Below are positions 8,274-16,619 of a stretch of 34,813 nt of DNA, in pieces. This DNA comes from DAOSWM01 sp035380045. GTDB lineage: Bacteria; Bacteroidota; Bacteroidia; Bacteroidales; Tenuifilaceae. Where the stretch lies: the NCBI GenBank assembly GCA_035380045.1, contig DAOSWM010000032.1, positions 1 through 34,813 on the forward strand. Direction: 5' to 3'. The translations under genes and the position numbers were made by a program. Below the pieces are notes generated by a model. It had not been told where the DNA came from and ran no database searches. It saw nothing but the letters and a program-made list of their open reading frames with translations. Positions within the stretch are counted from its first letter, which is position 1; the number at the start of each line of letters is the position of its first letter.

Positions 8274-8753
8274 TTATACTTCGCCAATTATTACAACGTA
8301 ATTTTTCCCATACTTTTTGGCACATTTGGGGCAGGTAGTGTACCACATATACCATTTTTTCACTTTCAAGTTTTTACTCTTAGCAACTTCTTCAAAATCG
8401 TTGCACCACTTGCCCGTATTGTTGAAGGAGCCTTCGTAAACCCTGCTGTAAAACTTTCCGCTGAGTTTTACGATATTCGCACTGGGAATTTCCTTGTCAA
8501 TTGCCAGGTAAACGTCCATATTCCACTTTGAGGTGTGGTACGAAAGGCAAAGATTATCAATAATATTTGCGCTTGCAGAGCGCACTTTCTGGTCGAGGCG
8601 CTTCATTACCCGTCCGAATCCTATGGGCATATAGAAAAATGTAAAAACCCTGTCTTTAATGAACAGCTTGCTATCCCACTCAATAATTTTATCGTCCCAC
8701 GGAGCGGGGTCGAACGGAGGGCAGCATTCGTTTAGGTTCTGATTCTCTTCCAT
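8274..8753 (-). CDS. Conserved hypothetical protein with CxxC motif
   Basis: A 159-residue soluble protein. It has a C-P-K-C motif (141-144) close to the C-terminus (CPKCAKKYGKNYVV) and another cysteine pair at 10-11. The rest alternates hydrophobic strands with aromatic residues (FTFFYMPIGFG, MDVYLAID). I do not recognise a named family. It is the first gene of the group that continues with the helical protein and the membrane protein, and it diverges from the response-regulator gene. Confidence 0.72.
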   Translation of the reverse strand: MEENQNLNECCPPFDPAPWDDKIIEWDSKLFIKDRVFTFFYMPIGFGRVMKRLDQKVRSASANIIDNLCLSYHTSKWNMDVYLAIDKEIPSANIVKLSGKFYSRVYEGSFNNTGKWCNDFEEVAKSKNLKVKKWYMWYTTCPKCAKKYGKNYVVIIGEV

Positions 8754-8788
8754 GGCTTTTTGTTTTAGAGATTTTGGGCATGCTTACA

Positions 8789-8815
8789 CAAATATAAAAC
8801 TTAAACCTTTGCAAA
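8789..8815 (-). promoter_or_regulatory. Probable promoter of the three-gene hypothetical operon
   Basis: Minus strand TATATTTG at 8789-8796 is a perfect -7 box. A TTTG at 8812-8815 is spaced 15 bp away, shorter than the usual 19, so only the -7 element is convincing. Confidence 0.45.
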
Positions 8816-8842
8816 GCATAGATTAACAGAAAAAATGGATAG

Positions 8843-8870
8843 TTGGAACAAAAAATATTCGGTAACTTTA
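8843..8870 (+). promoter_or_regulatory. Probable promoter of the response-regulator gene
   Basis: TTG at 8843-8845, a 17-bp spacer and TAACTTTA at 8863-8870, one mismatch from the TAnnTTTG consensus. It lies about 50 bp before the start codon. Confidence 0.4.
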
Positions 8871-8920
8871 GGCACGTAATTTGATGTTCAAACAAGCAAA
8901 ATTCCGCATAGGTTACTGGT

Positions 8921-9646
8921 ATGATAAAAACGTTAATTGTTGAGGACAACAAGAAATCGGCCGAGATGCTGCAGAGCTACATCTCAAACCTTTTTGGCGA
9001 TCTTGAAATTGTTGGCGTTGCCAAGAATGTGGACGAGGCAGTTTCGCTAATTTACCAGGAAAAACCCAGCATTGTATTTCTCGATATCAACCTGCAGGAA
9101 GAGAGTGGTTTTGATGTTTTAAAACGAACAAACTCCGACGAATTCGAGGTTATCATCACCACTGCATACAGCGAGTATTCGCTACAAGCCATAAAGGCGT
9201 CGGCTGTTGATTACATCTTAAAACCCTACGATGTTGAGGAGCTAAAAAACGCCGTAAAGAAAGCCAAAACGCAACTTGAACTTAAAAACGGAAAAAAAAG
9301 CACCCAGGATTCACAAGCACTCGACGACAGGATTTTTATTCCAACTCTCGATGGATTAATCTTTTTGATGATTGATGAAATTGTTTGCGTTACAGCCGAT
9401 GCGAGCTACTCAGAATTCCATACGACTGATGGTAAAAAGGTTGTTTCATCAAAAGGGTTGTCGGTTTACGAAGATCTTCTAAAACCAAAACTATTCGTAC
9501 GGGTTCACAAATCGAGCCTGGTGAATTTGAAGCACGTTAAAAAGTATTTCCGTGGAAGAGGCGGCTACCTGGTAATGTCGAACGAAATGTCGATTCCAGT
9601 AGGGGAAAGCAAGAAAGATGAGCTTTTGAAATACCTGAAAATGTAG
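8921..9646 (+). CDS. LytTR-family response regulator
   Basis: A 241-residue transcription factor. Residues 1-120 are a receiver domain with acidic pocket E8/D9, phosphoacceptor D55 (FLDINL), switch Thr about 80-81 and K101 (ILKPYD). Residues about 133-240 are a LytTR DNA-binding domain (FIPTLDGLIFL..VCVTADASYSEFHT..KPKLFVRVHKSSLVNLKHV). It belongs to the LytR/AlgR/YehT class, which binds paired 9-bp direct repeats. The gene ends 8 bp from the 3' end of the convergent sensor kinase gene, its likely partner. Two paired repeats of the expected architecture lie upstream of the nearby exported-protein genes (12779-12808 and 14299-14328). Confidence 0.95.
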   Translation: MIKTLIVEDNKKSAEMLQSYISNLFGDLEIVGVAKNVDEAVSLIYQEKPSIVFLDINLQEESGFDVLKRTNSDEFEVIITTAYSEYSLQAIKASAVDYILKPYDVEELKNAVKKAKTQLELKNGKKSTQDSQALDDRIFIPTLDGLIFLMIDEIVCVTADASYSEFHTTDGKKVVSSKGLSVYEDLLKPKLFVRVHKSSLVNLKHVKKYFRGRGGYLVMSNEMSIPVGESKKDELLKYLKM

Positions 9647-9654
9647 CAAGCATC

Positions 9655-12600
9655 TTATTCTTTGAACGGAATCTTTAGGTAAACCGTTGTTCCAACAGGA
9701 TTCCCCTGCTCATCAAAATTATCCTCAATTCTAAACGATTCCTTTATAAAGTTCCCCTTTTTAAGCTGAGCCAAAATGCTCTTTCTTGTGATTTCAATTC
9801 CTACAGATTTGTGTCCACTCTTCTTTTTCTGATTAATTTCTGCTGCTTTTTTCCGCCCCACTCCATTGTCGCGAATTACACATTCCAGCAGTTTACCAAC
9901 TTTAGTAATTGTGAAATCAATTTTCATTTCCTTGTTTTTTGGCGTTAAGCCATGTACAATAGCATTTTCAAGGAATGGTTGAATCAGCATCGGTGAAATT
10001 TTCACCTTTTCAGAATCGATACTTCCATCAATAGTAACATTAAACTCAATATTTTCGTCGAGATTCAGCGAGTGAACCTTCACGAAAGTTTGGTAAAACT
10101 GCATCGCTTTCTCCAGCGAAACATACTCCAGGCGAGAGTAATCCAAACTCATCCGCATTAAGCGTGAAAACCCTGAAAGTGTGTCGATTGCAACATCCTT
10201 GCTGCTTGTAAGAATTGAGTGCTGGATTGATGTTAGCGTATTAAAAATGAAATGCGGGTCGATTTGGGAGCGAAGAAGATGTAGTTCCATTTTTTGCAAC
10301 CGCATTCGCAGAATTTGCCTTCGAACAATCGAAACTACAATTGTTACAATAACCAAAGCAATTACCGAGAAAAAAACTACTTTAAACCAGAGGGTTTGGT
10401 AAAAAGCCGGTTTTATTTTTAGAAAAATTTCAATTTTTTGGTTTGTGCTGTAATCGGCGCTTGCAGCAGAAAGGCGGAATCGGTACCTGCCAGGAGGAAC
10501 ATCGGTGTAGCTGGCCGTGTTGAAATTGCTGGAAGGAACCCTTTCAACCTTATCAAAATTTACCAGCTGGTAGCTGTAGCTTATTTCCTGAGGAACCCTA
10601 AAATCGAGCAGCGAGAATTCGAACGAAAAAAAGTTTTCGTTATAGTTTAGCACAATCGTATCGCCGTTGGTTAGCTCTCTTTTTACAACATTATCGAAAA
10701 CCCTAAACTCGTTCACGTAGAGCGACGATAAAATATTTTTGGGGGCAATGCTGTCGGGATTGAAGAACAGAATTCCCTGCTTGCTTCCAAAAAGCAGAAA
10801 ATTCGCCTGGGTTTTTGCTCCGCTTTTAAAAGTAAAATCGCTGTTGAGCTGGCCATTCTTTGCCGGAAAATTTTTTACCGAATCAATCTGCGCATCGGTG
10901 AAGGTTACTCCCTCCTTGGTTGTCATCCAGAAACTCCCGCTGTGAGCCTTCAGTACGCTACACGAAAAATCGCTGGCAAATCCGTTGGCCTTGCTATAAT
11001 GTTTATAGCTAGCTGAATCTCGACTAAAAATGTAGAATCCGTTGGTAGTTGTTGAAACGAAAAGTCTGTCGCTATCAATTTCCAGAATATCCCAAACAGA
11101 ATTGCTGGAATGATTACTTTCATTGATACTTGGAATTACATTTCGGGCTTCCGCATTGTTCGAATCTTTGCTAAAATCCAGGTAGAACAAACCATCGCCA
11201 CCAATCCAAACTTTTTTATTACTGTCAATAAAAATGGTGTTTACCACATCAAGGGCATTGCTTATCCTAAAGTTTGTATCTCTTTTAATCCTATTGTTTT
11301 GAATTAAAATTTTGAAGAGCGTTGGGCGTTCCAACGAACCTATCAGGATTCCGTCATCAATCTCAGCCGCAGAAAAAAGCTGATTATTCCCCTCAATCTG
11401 AAATCGGTCTGTGAACCTTCCCGTTTTCGTGTTGTAGTGAAATAAAGTGTTGTTTGTAACAAACAAAAAGTTTCCATTTTTCAGCTCAAGAATCTGGTTT
11501 GTGGCGTAGACTTCGCCGTTGGGAGTTGGAAATTTTACCGTATTTATTTTTGTTGATTTTTTGAGAAGGAAATCGTCAATACTCGGGACTTTATAGATTG
11601 GCCCCTGACGAACCCCTACCCAAAGATTATTCTTGCTATCGACCAGAATTGAACGAATATACTCGTTTAGTAACCCATTTTTCAGGTCAATGAATTGAAA
11701 CAAAAAATTTGGGGATAACTTCAAAAGACCATTATTTGTTGCAATCCAGAAAGTTCCGTTCTCCTCCCGAAGTGCATTATTAAAATCTGAAATGGCAATT
11801 CCCTGCGGTAGAATAAAGTTGTATGTTTCAACCTGGTTAAAGGACTTATCGAAGGCCAAAACCTGATTTGAAACCACGAAGTACATTTTAGATTCATCGG
11901 CAAAAAGGATTCCGTTGGAGCTAACATTTTTAAGAATAATATTCTTTTCGCCCGTTTCAGAATCAAGCTTAACCACATTATATCCAGAACCCGAACTCAC
12001 AACCCGAGCAATACAACCATTGAACTTTACTGAGTGTAAAAATCCCTGCTCACGTTGTTCCTCTTCGAAAACGTTTTTCTGAAAATAGTACCGATACAAA
12101 GTATTTGAGATTGAGAAAACAATCCTTTCTCCCGGCACTACCCTATGAATTTTTGAGCTGAAAATTCGAGATTTGGGACGGAAACTGAGCAGTGAGAATT
12201 TCCCGTTTCGGTAGTTAAACCTGTTAATTCCATCGGCAGTAATAATCCAGAAAATGCTATCGTTCTCCTGTGCTATTGATGTAATATTTGGGCTGCTGAT
12301 TGAAAAAGAGTCTAACGGATTGTGAAGATAATTTTTCCATTTCCCGGTTTTTCGGTTTAAAACCGATAGCCCGTTGGCACCAACCAAAATATTCCCTTTG
12401 CTATCCTCAAAAATTGCAGTAATTACATCTCCCGAAATACTGTTCTTATCCGATTGATGCTTGAAAACTGAGAACTTGTTCCCATCGTACTTGGCCAGCC
12501 CGTATATTGTTCCAACCCAAAGGTAACCCTTCGAATCTTTCAGCAAACATCGAACTTCGTTGTTTGGCAAGCCATTTATCTCATTAAAAACTTCCGCATT

Positions 12601-12699
12601 AAGAAATGCCGATTGTGACACCCCATTTTTTTGCGCAGCAAATTGAAGGATGCAAGAAAGAAGAATTATTAGGCTCAGGTTCTTCATTTTTCTATTCAT
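9655..12699 (-). CDS. Propeller-type LytS-like sensor histidine kinase
   Basis: A sensor kinase of 1014 residues. An N-terminal signal segment is followed by a large periplasmic sensor made of two-component-regulator propeller repeats (GYLWVGTIYGLAKYDGN, GTFWIATNNGLLKLS, NLWVGVRQG), about residues 25-660, then a Y_Y_Y domain (about 685-760) and one membrane segment (about 773-793). The cytoplasmic part is a His_kinase (PF06580) domain with phosphoacceptor H816 in QIDPHFIFN, an N-box near 911 (LIQPFLENAIVHGL) and a G-box near 946 (DNGVGR). Such kinases pair with LytTR regulators, and one is encoded tail to tail 8 bp away. The start is set at 12699 (MNRKMKNL); a TTG at 12729 would add ten residues. 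The ligand is unknown. Confidence 0.93.
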   Translation of the reverse strand: MNRKMKNLSLIILLSCILQFAAQKNGVSQSAFLNAEVFNEINGLPNNEVRCLLKDSKGYLWVGTIYGLAKYDGNKFSVFKHQSDKNSISGDVITAIFEDSKGNILVGANGLSVLNRKTGKWKNYLHNPLDSFSISSPNITSIAQENDSIFWIITADGINRFNYRNGKFSLLSFRPKSRIFSSKIHRVVPGERIVFSISNTLYRYYFQKNVFEEEQREQGFLHSVKFNGCIARVVSSGSGYNVVKLDSETGEKNIILKNVSSNGILFADESKMYFVVSNQVLAFDKSFNQVETYNFILPQGIAISDFNNALREENGTFWIATNNGLLKLSPNFLFQFIDLKNGLLNEYIRSILVDSKNNLWVGVRQGPIYKVPSIDDFLLKKSTKINTVKFPTPNGEVYATNQILELKNGNFLFVTNNTLFHYNTKTGRFTDRFQIEGNNQLFSAAEIDDGILIGSLERPTLFKILIQNNRIKRDTNFRISNALDVVNTIFIDSNKKVWIGGDGLFYLDFSKDSNNAEARNVIPSINESNHSSNSVWDILEIDSDRLFVSTTTNGFYIFSRDSASYKHYSKANGFASDFSCSVLKAHSGSFWMTTKEGVTFTDAQIDSVKNFPAKNGQLNSDFTFKSGAKTQANFLLFGSKQGILFFNPDSIAPKNILSSLYVNEFRVFDNVVKRELTNGDTIVLNYNENFFSFEFSLLDFRVPQEISYSYQLVNFDKVERVPSSNFNTASYTDVPPGRYRFRLSAASADYSTNQKIEIFLKIKPAFYQTLWFKVVFFSVIALVIVTIVVSIVRRQILRMRLQKMELHLLRSQIDPHFIFNTLTSIQHSILTSSKDVAIDTLSGFSRLMRMSLDYSRLEYVSLEKAMQFYQTFVKVHSLNLDENIEFNVTIDGSIDSEKVKISPMLIQPFLENAIVHGLTPKNKEMKIDFTITKVGKLLECVIRDNGVGRKKAAEINQKKKSGHKSVGIEITRKSILAQLKKGNFIKESFRIEDNFDEQGNPVGTTVYLKIPFKE

Positions 12700-12778
12700 T
12701 AAACCATACCAAAGGTAACAAAATTGCAATTATCGTATGTTTTAAAATCTTTACACAAAATGGAAATCGGAATAAATG

Positions 12779-12808
12779 CACGTTCGTAAGCTGAAAATGC
12801 ATGCTGGT
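12779..12808. promoter_or_regulatory. Candidate LytTR binding site 1 (paired 9-bp direct repeat)
   Basis: CACGTTCGT (12779-12787), a 12-bp spacer and CATGCTGGT (12800-12808): two similar half-sites with a 21-bp period, the arrangement typical of LytTR targets. The first half-site shares the CGTTCGT core of the AlgR consensus. It lies in the divergent gap between the sensor kinase gene (start 80 bp to the left) and the barrel gene (start 87 bp to the right). A near-copy occurs at 14299-14328. Binding by the regulator at 8921 is inferred. Confidence 0.6.
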
Positions 12809-12895
12809 ATTTTGATGCATTAGCATTTTGATAAAAATAGTATTCTTTGAATAGAAAATAAATTTTCAATAAATCAACTTTTATTCTAAACAACC

Positions 12896-14284
12896 ATGAA
12901 AAAAACATCATTGCTAATTGTATCAGCATTAATATCAATACAATTAGTCGCTCAGGAGAGCGAACTAAAAGCGAACCTAAAAGCCACAAACCAATTTGAC
13001 AGCATTAACCTGAATACCTACAAACAGGCCGATTACAAACAAACCAGAATGAGCGTAGGTTTTGGGCTCAACGGTGGGAGTTTTAGAAATAAAAACACAT
13101 CAACAAGTAACATTCAAAATGAAGCATTTTCAAACGGCTCAGTTTCGTTCTCAAAAATCAAAAGTAGTCGAGACTATATCGGTAATCAGTATATAAACTT
13201 TGTGTATGATGCAGGATTTAGTGTTGATGATTACGTGTCTAATTCAGATTATTTAAATGAGGTAAATTTGGGTATAAGCGTAACAACCAACAATCGTTTT
13301 TATCTTACCAACAACTTTTTCTATGCATTAAACCTTCAGGTTTACAATACAGCAAACTATAATCTGAAAAAACATAACTCTGATTTTTATGATAGCAAGG
13401 AAATCAATAACGATTTTCAAACATCAAGTTATAGCTCAATTCAATTTGGAAAAGGCAGAACAGAAAATGTTACCGATGCAAGGTTAGCCATATATATTCT
13501 TGATGACTTAATAAAGCATGGCCGATTATCGAGAACGCCAAGTGAGAAAGAGGTGTTTGAGTTTGCCGATTTTATAACAAAAACACTAAACAAAAGGGTA
13601 ATAGACGATAGAATAAAACAAATCAAGGAGTATGTTGCTGTCGATTCTTTTCTTGTAGCAAAAGAACTTACCACAAAATCGGATGGACTTTACTTTGGAC
13701 TGATAAACGATAACTGGAAGTACGCCCGCTTGCAGGATTGGTCAACTGGCAAGACTATATATTTAGAAATATCTCCATCACTTTCATATTATAATTCATT
13801 AAATAAAGTTGATGAATACAATGTAATTATTACAGACCAAACATTTGAACACACAAACTATGGAATTGGTATAAACCTAGGATATGATTCATATTGGATA
13901 AAAGGATTAAAAAGAAAAGATGGATTCAGGGTTAATAGTTCATTTAACCTTTTCTGGAATCACCAAGTTCCGAATGCTACTAAAAGTTATCAATCACTTT
14001 TAGCGAACATTGGTTATGAACGAAGCTATATTCCAAATACCCGAACTTACATAACGGCCTCTACATTACTTTTTGCAGGGAAGTACTTTAATTATGATTA
14101 TTACAATATAATTATCAATCCCACAATTTCAGGTAGCTGCAACTATTACTTTTCAGAGAAAATACGCCTGTCGGTGAACAGTTCACTTTTCTACAGGTTT
14201 GGCAAAGACCATAGTTTCAATGACTATGAATCGAATAATTTACGTTTTACTATTAGCGCCTCTCTAAAATATTATATTTTCTAA
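12896..14284 (+). CDS. Predicted outer-membrane beta-barrel protein
   Basis: A 462-residue exported protein with a signal peptide (about 1-20, ending LVAQES). The mature part alternates polar and hydrophobic residues and is rich in Tyr, Asn and Phe, as in beta-barrel strands (ISVTTNNRFYLTNNFFYALNLQVY, FTISASLKYYIF), and it ends with an aromatic Phe, the usual outer-membrane targeting end. A helical insert in the middle (about 190-260: ARLAIYILDDLIKHGRL..RVIDDRIKQIKEYVAVDSFLVAKEL) resembles a periplasmic segment seen in several uncharacterised Bacteroidota barrels. I do not recognise a named family. By eye the gene is more AT-rich than its neighbours. It carries a candidate LytTR site about 90 bp upstream and is followed after 133 bp by the aromatic-rich protein gene with the same site. 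Confidence 0.82.
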   Translation: MKKTSLLIVSALISIQLVAQESELKANLKATNQFDSINLNTYKQADYKQTRMSVGFGLNGGSFRNKNTSTSNIQNEAFSNGSVSFSKIKSSRDYIGNQYINFVYDAGFSVDDYVSNSDYLNEVNLGISVTTNNRFYLTNNFFYALNLQVYNTANYNLKKHNSDFYDSKEINNDFQTSSYSSIQFGKGRTENVTDARLAIYILDDLIKHGRLSRTPSEKEVFEFADFITKTLNKRVIDDRIKQIKEYVAVDSFLVAKELTTKSDGLYFGLINDNWKYARLQDWSTGKTIYLEISPSLSYYNSLNKVDEYNVIITDQTFEHTNYGIGINLGYDSYWIKGLKRKDGFRVNSSFNLFWNHQVPNATKSYQSLLANIGYERSYIPNTRTYITASTLLFAGKYFNYDYYNIIINPTISGSCNYYFSEKIRLSVNSSLFYRFGKDHSFNDYESNNLRFTISASLKYYIF

Positions 14285-14298
14285 AATATCAAGCAATG

Positions 14299-14328
14299 CA
14301 CGTTCGTAAGCTCAAACTACATGTTGGT
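14299..14328. promoter_or_regulatory. Candidate LytTR binding site 2 (paired 9-bp direct repeat)
   Basis: CACGTTCGT (14299-14307), a 12-bp spacer and CATGTTGGT (14320-14328). It differs from site 1 by one base across the two half-sites, and the exact identity extends over AATGCACGTTCGTAAGCT (14295-14312). It begins 15 bp after the barrel gene and ends 89 bp before the next start codon, against 87 bp for site 1. Conserved sequence and conserved distance to two different genes point to a regulatory site. Confidence 0.6.
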
Positions 14329-14417
14329 GGTTTGGCGAATAAACTCAGGTGGTTTTGGCACTATTTTTATTCTAAAGTAAGTGAACGACTAAATATAATA
14401 ACTAAATACGTACAGCC

Positions 14418-15848
14418 ATGAAAACGTTATTTTACAACTCAATCCTAGCGCTCTCGATGCTTCTGAGCAGCGCGCTGTCGGCCCAGGAAAAACCGGCCGA
14501 GTACCTTGGCCTTCCCGGCGACAACCTCAACCTGTTTGCCGTAATGAACCTGTTTCAGGAATCGGAAACCCTCGAAGGGTTTGAAAGAAGTTTGAACGAT
14601 TCAGAAAAAATGATTAACAACCTCGACCTGAATGGCGATGAGCTAGTTGACTACATAATGGTTTTCGACTACCAGGAGGGAAATATCCACAACATCGTTC
14701 TGCGGGTTGCCATGAACAAGAACGAGAACCAGGATGTTGCAGTTTTCGTTGTTGAAAAATTCGAGGACGGTTCTGCAAGAATCCAGCTTATTGGCGACGA
14801 AGCCCTTTACGGGAAAAACTACATTGTTGAGCCCAACTACGCCGAAACACCCAATCCGGGTTACAAGGGACAAGTTACCCAAAGCAACAGCGAGGTTGTA
14901 ACCGTAACCTACTACGAAGTTGCCTACTGGCCTGTGGTGGAATACATTTACGAGCCAACCTACATTGTATGGAGTTCGCCCTGGTTCTGGGGTTGCTACG
15001 TTCCTTACTGGCGTCCGTGGAGACCATTCTACTGGCATTACTACTACGGATACCACTACCACTGGCATTCGCACTACTACGCACACTATCGTCCATGGCG
15101 ATACCATCGCTGCCACTGCTACCACGATTACTACTATTCTGGCATACGAATTTACTCACCTACCGTTGTGGTGAACATCAATAACAACTACTATGCAGAC
15201 ACTTACAGCCGCCCCGACAGAAAAATTGAAGGCGAAAGACTTTTTAAAGAGAAATATCCCGACGGTGTTAAAAAACCTCTGAGAAAAGACCCGAACATAG
15301 TTCGTGAGAATCTGCATACAAAACCCATGGAAGCTCATAGAACCGCCAGAACTAGCGATAAAGAAAGACAAAACTACAACGTAGTAAGCGCTCGACCTCT
15401 GAAAGCCGATAACCAGAGCATTGAAAGGACTTCGCGCCCAGGCGAGTTTGAGAAAAAACCAGAAAGAGAAATAATGAAACCGGTGGAAAGGAAACCTCAA
15501 TCGGCGGAAAACGTAAGGGCCGAGAGGGAGGATGCTTCTTCAAAACCAAGCAGCTACAAATCGCCAGAACCTTCGAGAAGTAACGATAGAACCTCACGTG
15601 AGAGCAAACCTTCGGTTTCAAGGAGAGAGAAATCCAGCTCGTCATCAAGTAGTTCAGGTATATTTGGAGGTGGAAATAAAAATTCGAGCAGCTCAAGTTC
15701 TTCAAAAGGGTCAAGTTCCAGCAGAAGAGAGAGCAGCAGCTCAGTATCAAGTTCGCATCGTAACAGCAGCAGCAGTAGTAGCAGTAGCAGTAGCAGTAGC
15801 AGTAAGTCGAACGACTCAAAAAGTTCTAGCAAATCAAAAAGGAGATAA
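14418..15848 (+). CDS. Exported protein with aromatic/His-rich middle and Ser-rich tail
   Basis: A 476-residue protein with a signal peptide (1-22, AQEK after it). The N-terminal domain (about 25-170) is acidic and has an EF-hand-like loop, LDLNGDELVDYI (near 69-80), and a strand-rich region. Residues 178-242 are extreme: more than half are Tyr, Trp, His or Phe (about 18 Tyr, 8 Trp and 9 His in 65). A basic, Pro/Glu-rich linker follows, then a Ser-rich tail (about 405-476) with a run of 13 serines ending in SKSKRR. Such compositions suit matrix, adhesive or metal-binding cell-surface proteins, but that is inference. It has its own candidate LytTR site and a terminator immediately after it. 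Confidence 0.85.
   Translation: MKTLFYNSILALSMLLSSALSAQEKPAEYLGLPGDNLNLFAVMNLFQESETLEGFERSLNDSEKMINNLDLNGDELVDYIMVFDYQEGNIHNIVLRVAMNKNENQDVAVFVVEKFEDGSARIQLIGDEALYGKNYIVEPNYAETPNPGYKGQVTQSNSEVVTVTYYEVAYWPVVEYIYEPTYIVWSSPWFWGCYVPYWRPWRPFYWHYYYGYHYHWHSHYYAHYRPWRYHRCHCYHDYYYSGIRIYSPTVVVNINNNYYADTYSRPDRKIEGERLFKEKYPDGVKKPLRKDPNIVRENLHTKPMEAHRTARTSDKERQNYNVVSARPLKADNQSIERTSRPGEFEKKPEREIMKPVERKPQSAENVRAEREDASSKPSSYKSPEPSRSNDRTSRESKPSVSRREKSSSSSSSSGIFGGGNKNSSSSSSSKGSSSSRRESSSSVSSSHRNSSSSSSSSSSSSSKSNDSKSSSKSKRR
15765..15803 (+). repeat. AGC/AGT serine-codon repeat inside the Ser-rich tail
   Basis: Thirteen consecutive serine codons, the last eight being four perfect AGCAGT hexamers (15780-15803). 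The repeat is in frame, so slippage by whole codons would change the tail length without truncating the protein. Confidence 0.85.
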
Positions 15849-15874
15849 AACGTAAGATAGTTTTTACAAACCAT

Positions 15875-15908
15875 AAGAAAAGCGCAGCAAAACTACTGCG
15901 CTTTTCTT
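15875..15908 (+). terminator. Rho-independent terminator after the aromatic-rich protein gene
   Basis: A 13-bp perfect stem (15875-15887 and 15896-15908, core AAAGCGCAG) with an 8-nt loop, followed by further T residues. It separates the Ser-tail protein gene from the lipoprotein gene, so the latter needs read-through or its own promoter. Confidence 0.9.
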
Positions 15909-15930
15909 TTAAATAAAAAACCAGCTAACT

Positions 15931-16551
15931 ATGAACCCAAACACAAAAACACCAAAGAGAACCTTGAAAGGGCACACCGCAGTTGCAAGTCTTCTTGCAA
16001 TTTGCTCACTAATTTTAAGTTGCCGTGTTACGAATAAAATTACTGTCAAGGATGATGTGGTTTACAATTCGAAAAGGATAGAATTAAAGTTTATTCACAA
16101 GGACTACAACAACCAATCACCTTTGCAGTATATTCTGCAATCTATAGTGAAAGAGATAAAATCAAATAACGAAATTTCATGTAAGGTTTATGATGTTCTG
16201 AATTTAAACAGCACAAGCTTTAAATTGGATGATAAAGTTTTTTATATTATTGACGATAAGGTTTTTCCAATGCCCATTGAGTACAAGGAGATAGAAAACT
16301 CGAAGATAATCAGCGAGAACCGGGAAGACATTCAGACATCAGACTCAACTAAAATTTCGGTAGTTACCGGATACTCTGAAAACAATAGTAAAATAACAAG
16401 ATTCTCCTACAACTTACCCAACGAGGCGATAGCCAAAATAAAGGATGCCAATCGGTTGGTAATTCGCTACTACTCGGGACCCGATATGATTAACGTAAAG
16501 GTTAAGAATAGAAAGCTGAAAAAACTTAAGGAGATGATTGATACGAAGTAA
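15931..16551 (+). CDS. Predicted lipoprotein of unknown function
   Basis: A 206-residue protein. An unusually long basic N-region (MNPNTKTPKRTLKGH) precedes a hydrophobic core and a lipobox (LILSC, Cys at about 31), so it should be a lipoprotein. The mature part is Lys, Ile and Asn rich with beta strands (VFYIIDDKVFPMPIEYKEI, RLVIRYYSG) and a basic C-terminal helix (KVKNRKLKKLKEMI). I do not recognise a family. By eye it is AT-rich like the barrel gene upstream. It is the last plus-strand gene of the LytTR region; a strong terminator in front of it leaves its membership of the regulon open. Confidence 0.75.
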   Translation: MNPNTKTPKRTLKGHTAVASLLAICSLILSCRVTNKITVKDDVVYNSKRIELKFIHKDYNNQSPLQYILQSIVKEIKSNNEISCKVYDVLNLNSTSFKLDDKVFYIIDDKVFPMPIEYKEIENSKIISENREDIQTSDSTKISVVTGYSENNSKITRFSYNLPNEAIAKIKDANRLVIRYYSGPDMINVKVKNRKLKKLKEMIDTK

Positions 16552-16619
16552 CAAGAATTCATCTATTAGTCTGGGCGCGAATTGTAACAGAGTTTATCGA
16601 AGGGAATTCGCACTCGGAT

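Noticed and set aside
12700..12729. Earlier TTG start for the sensor kinase
   Set aside because: The extra residues are not signal-like, and the ATG at 12699 gives a normal basic start followed by a hydrophobic core.
14643..15874. Several long open frames on both strands overlapping the aromatic/Ser-rich protein gene
   Set aside because: They arise from the biased codon composition of the Tyr/His and Ser-rich stretches; they are low-complexity and lack plausible starts or domains, while the plus-strand 476-residue frame has a signal peptide and a terminator.
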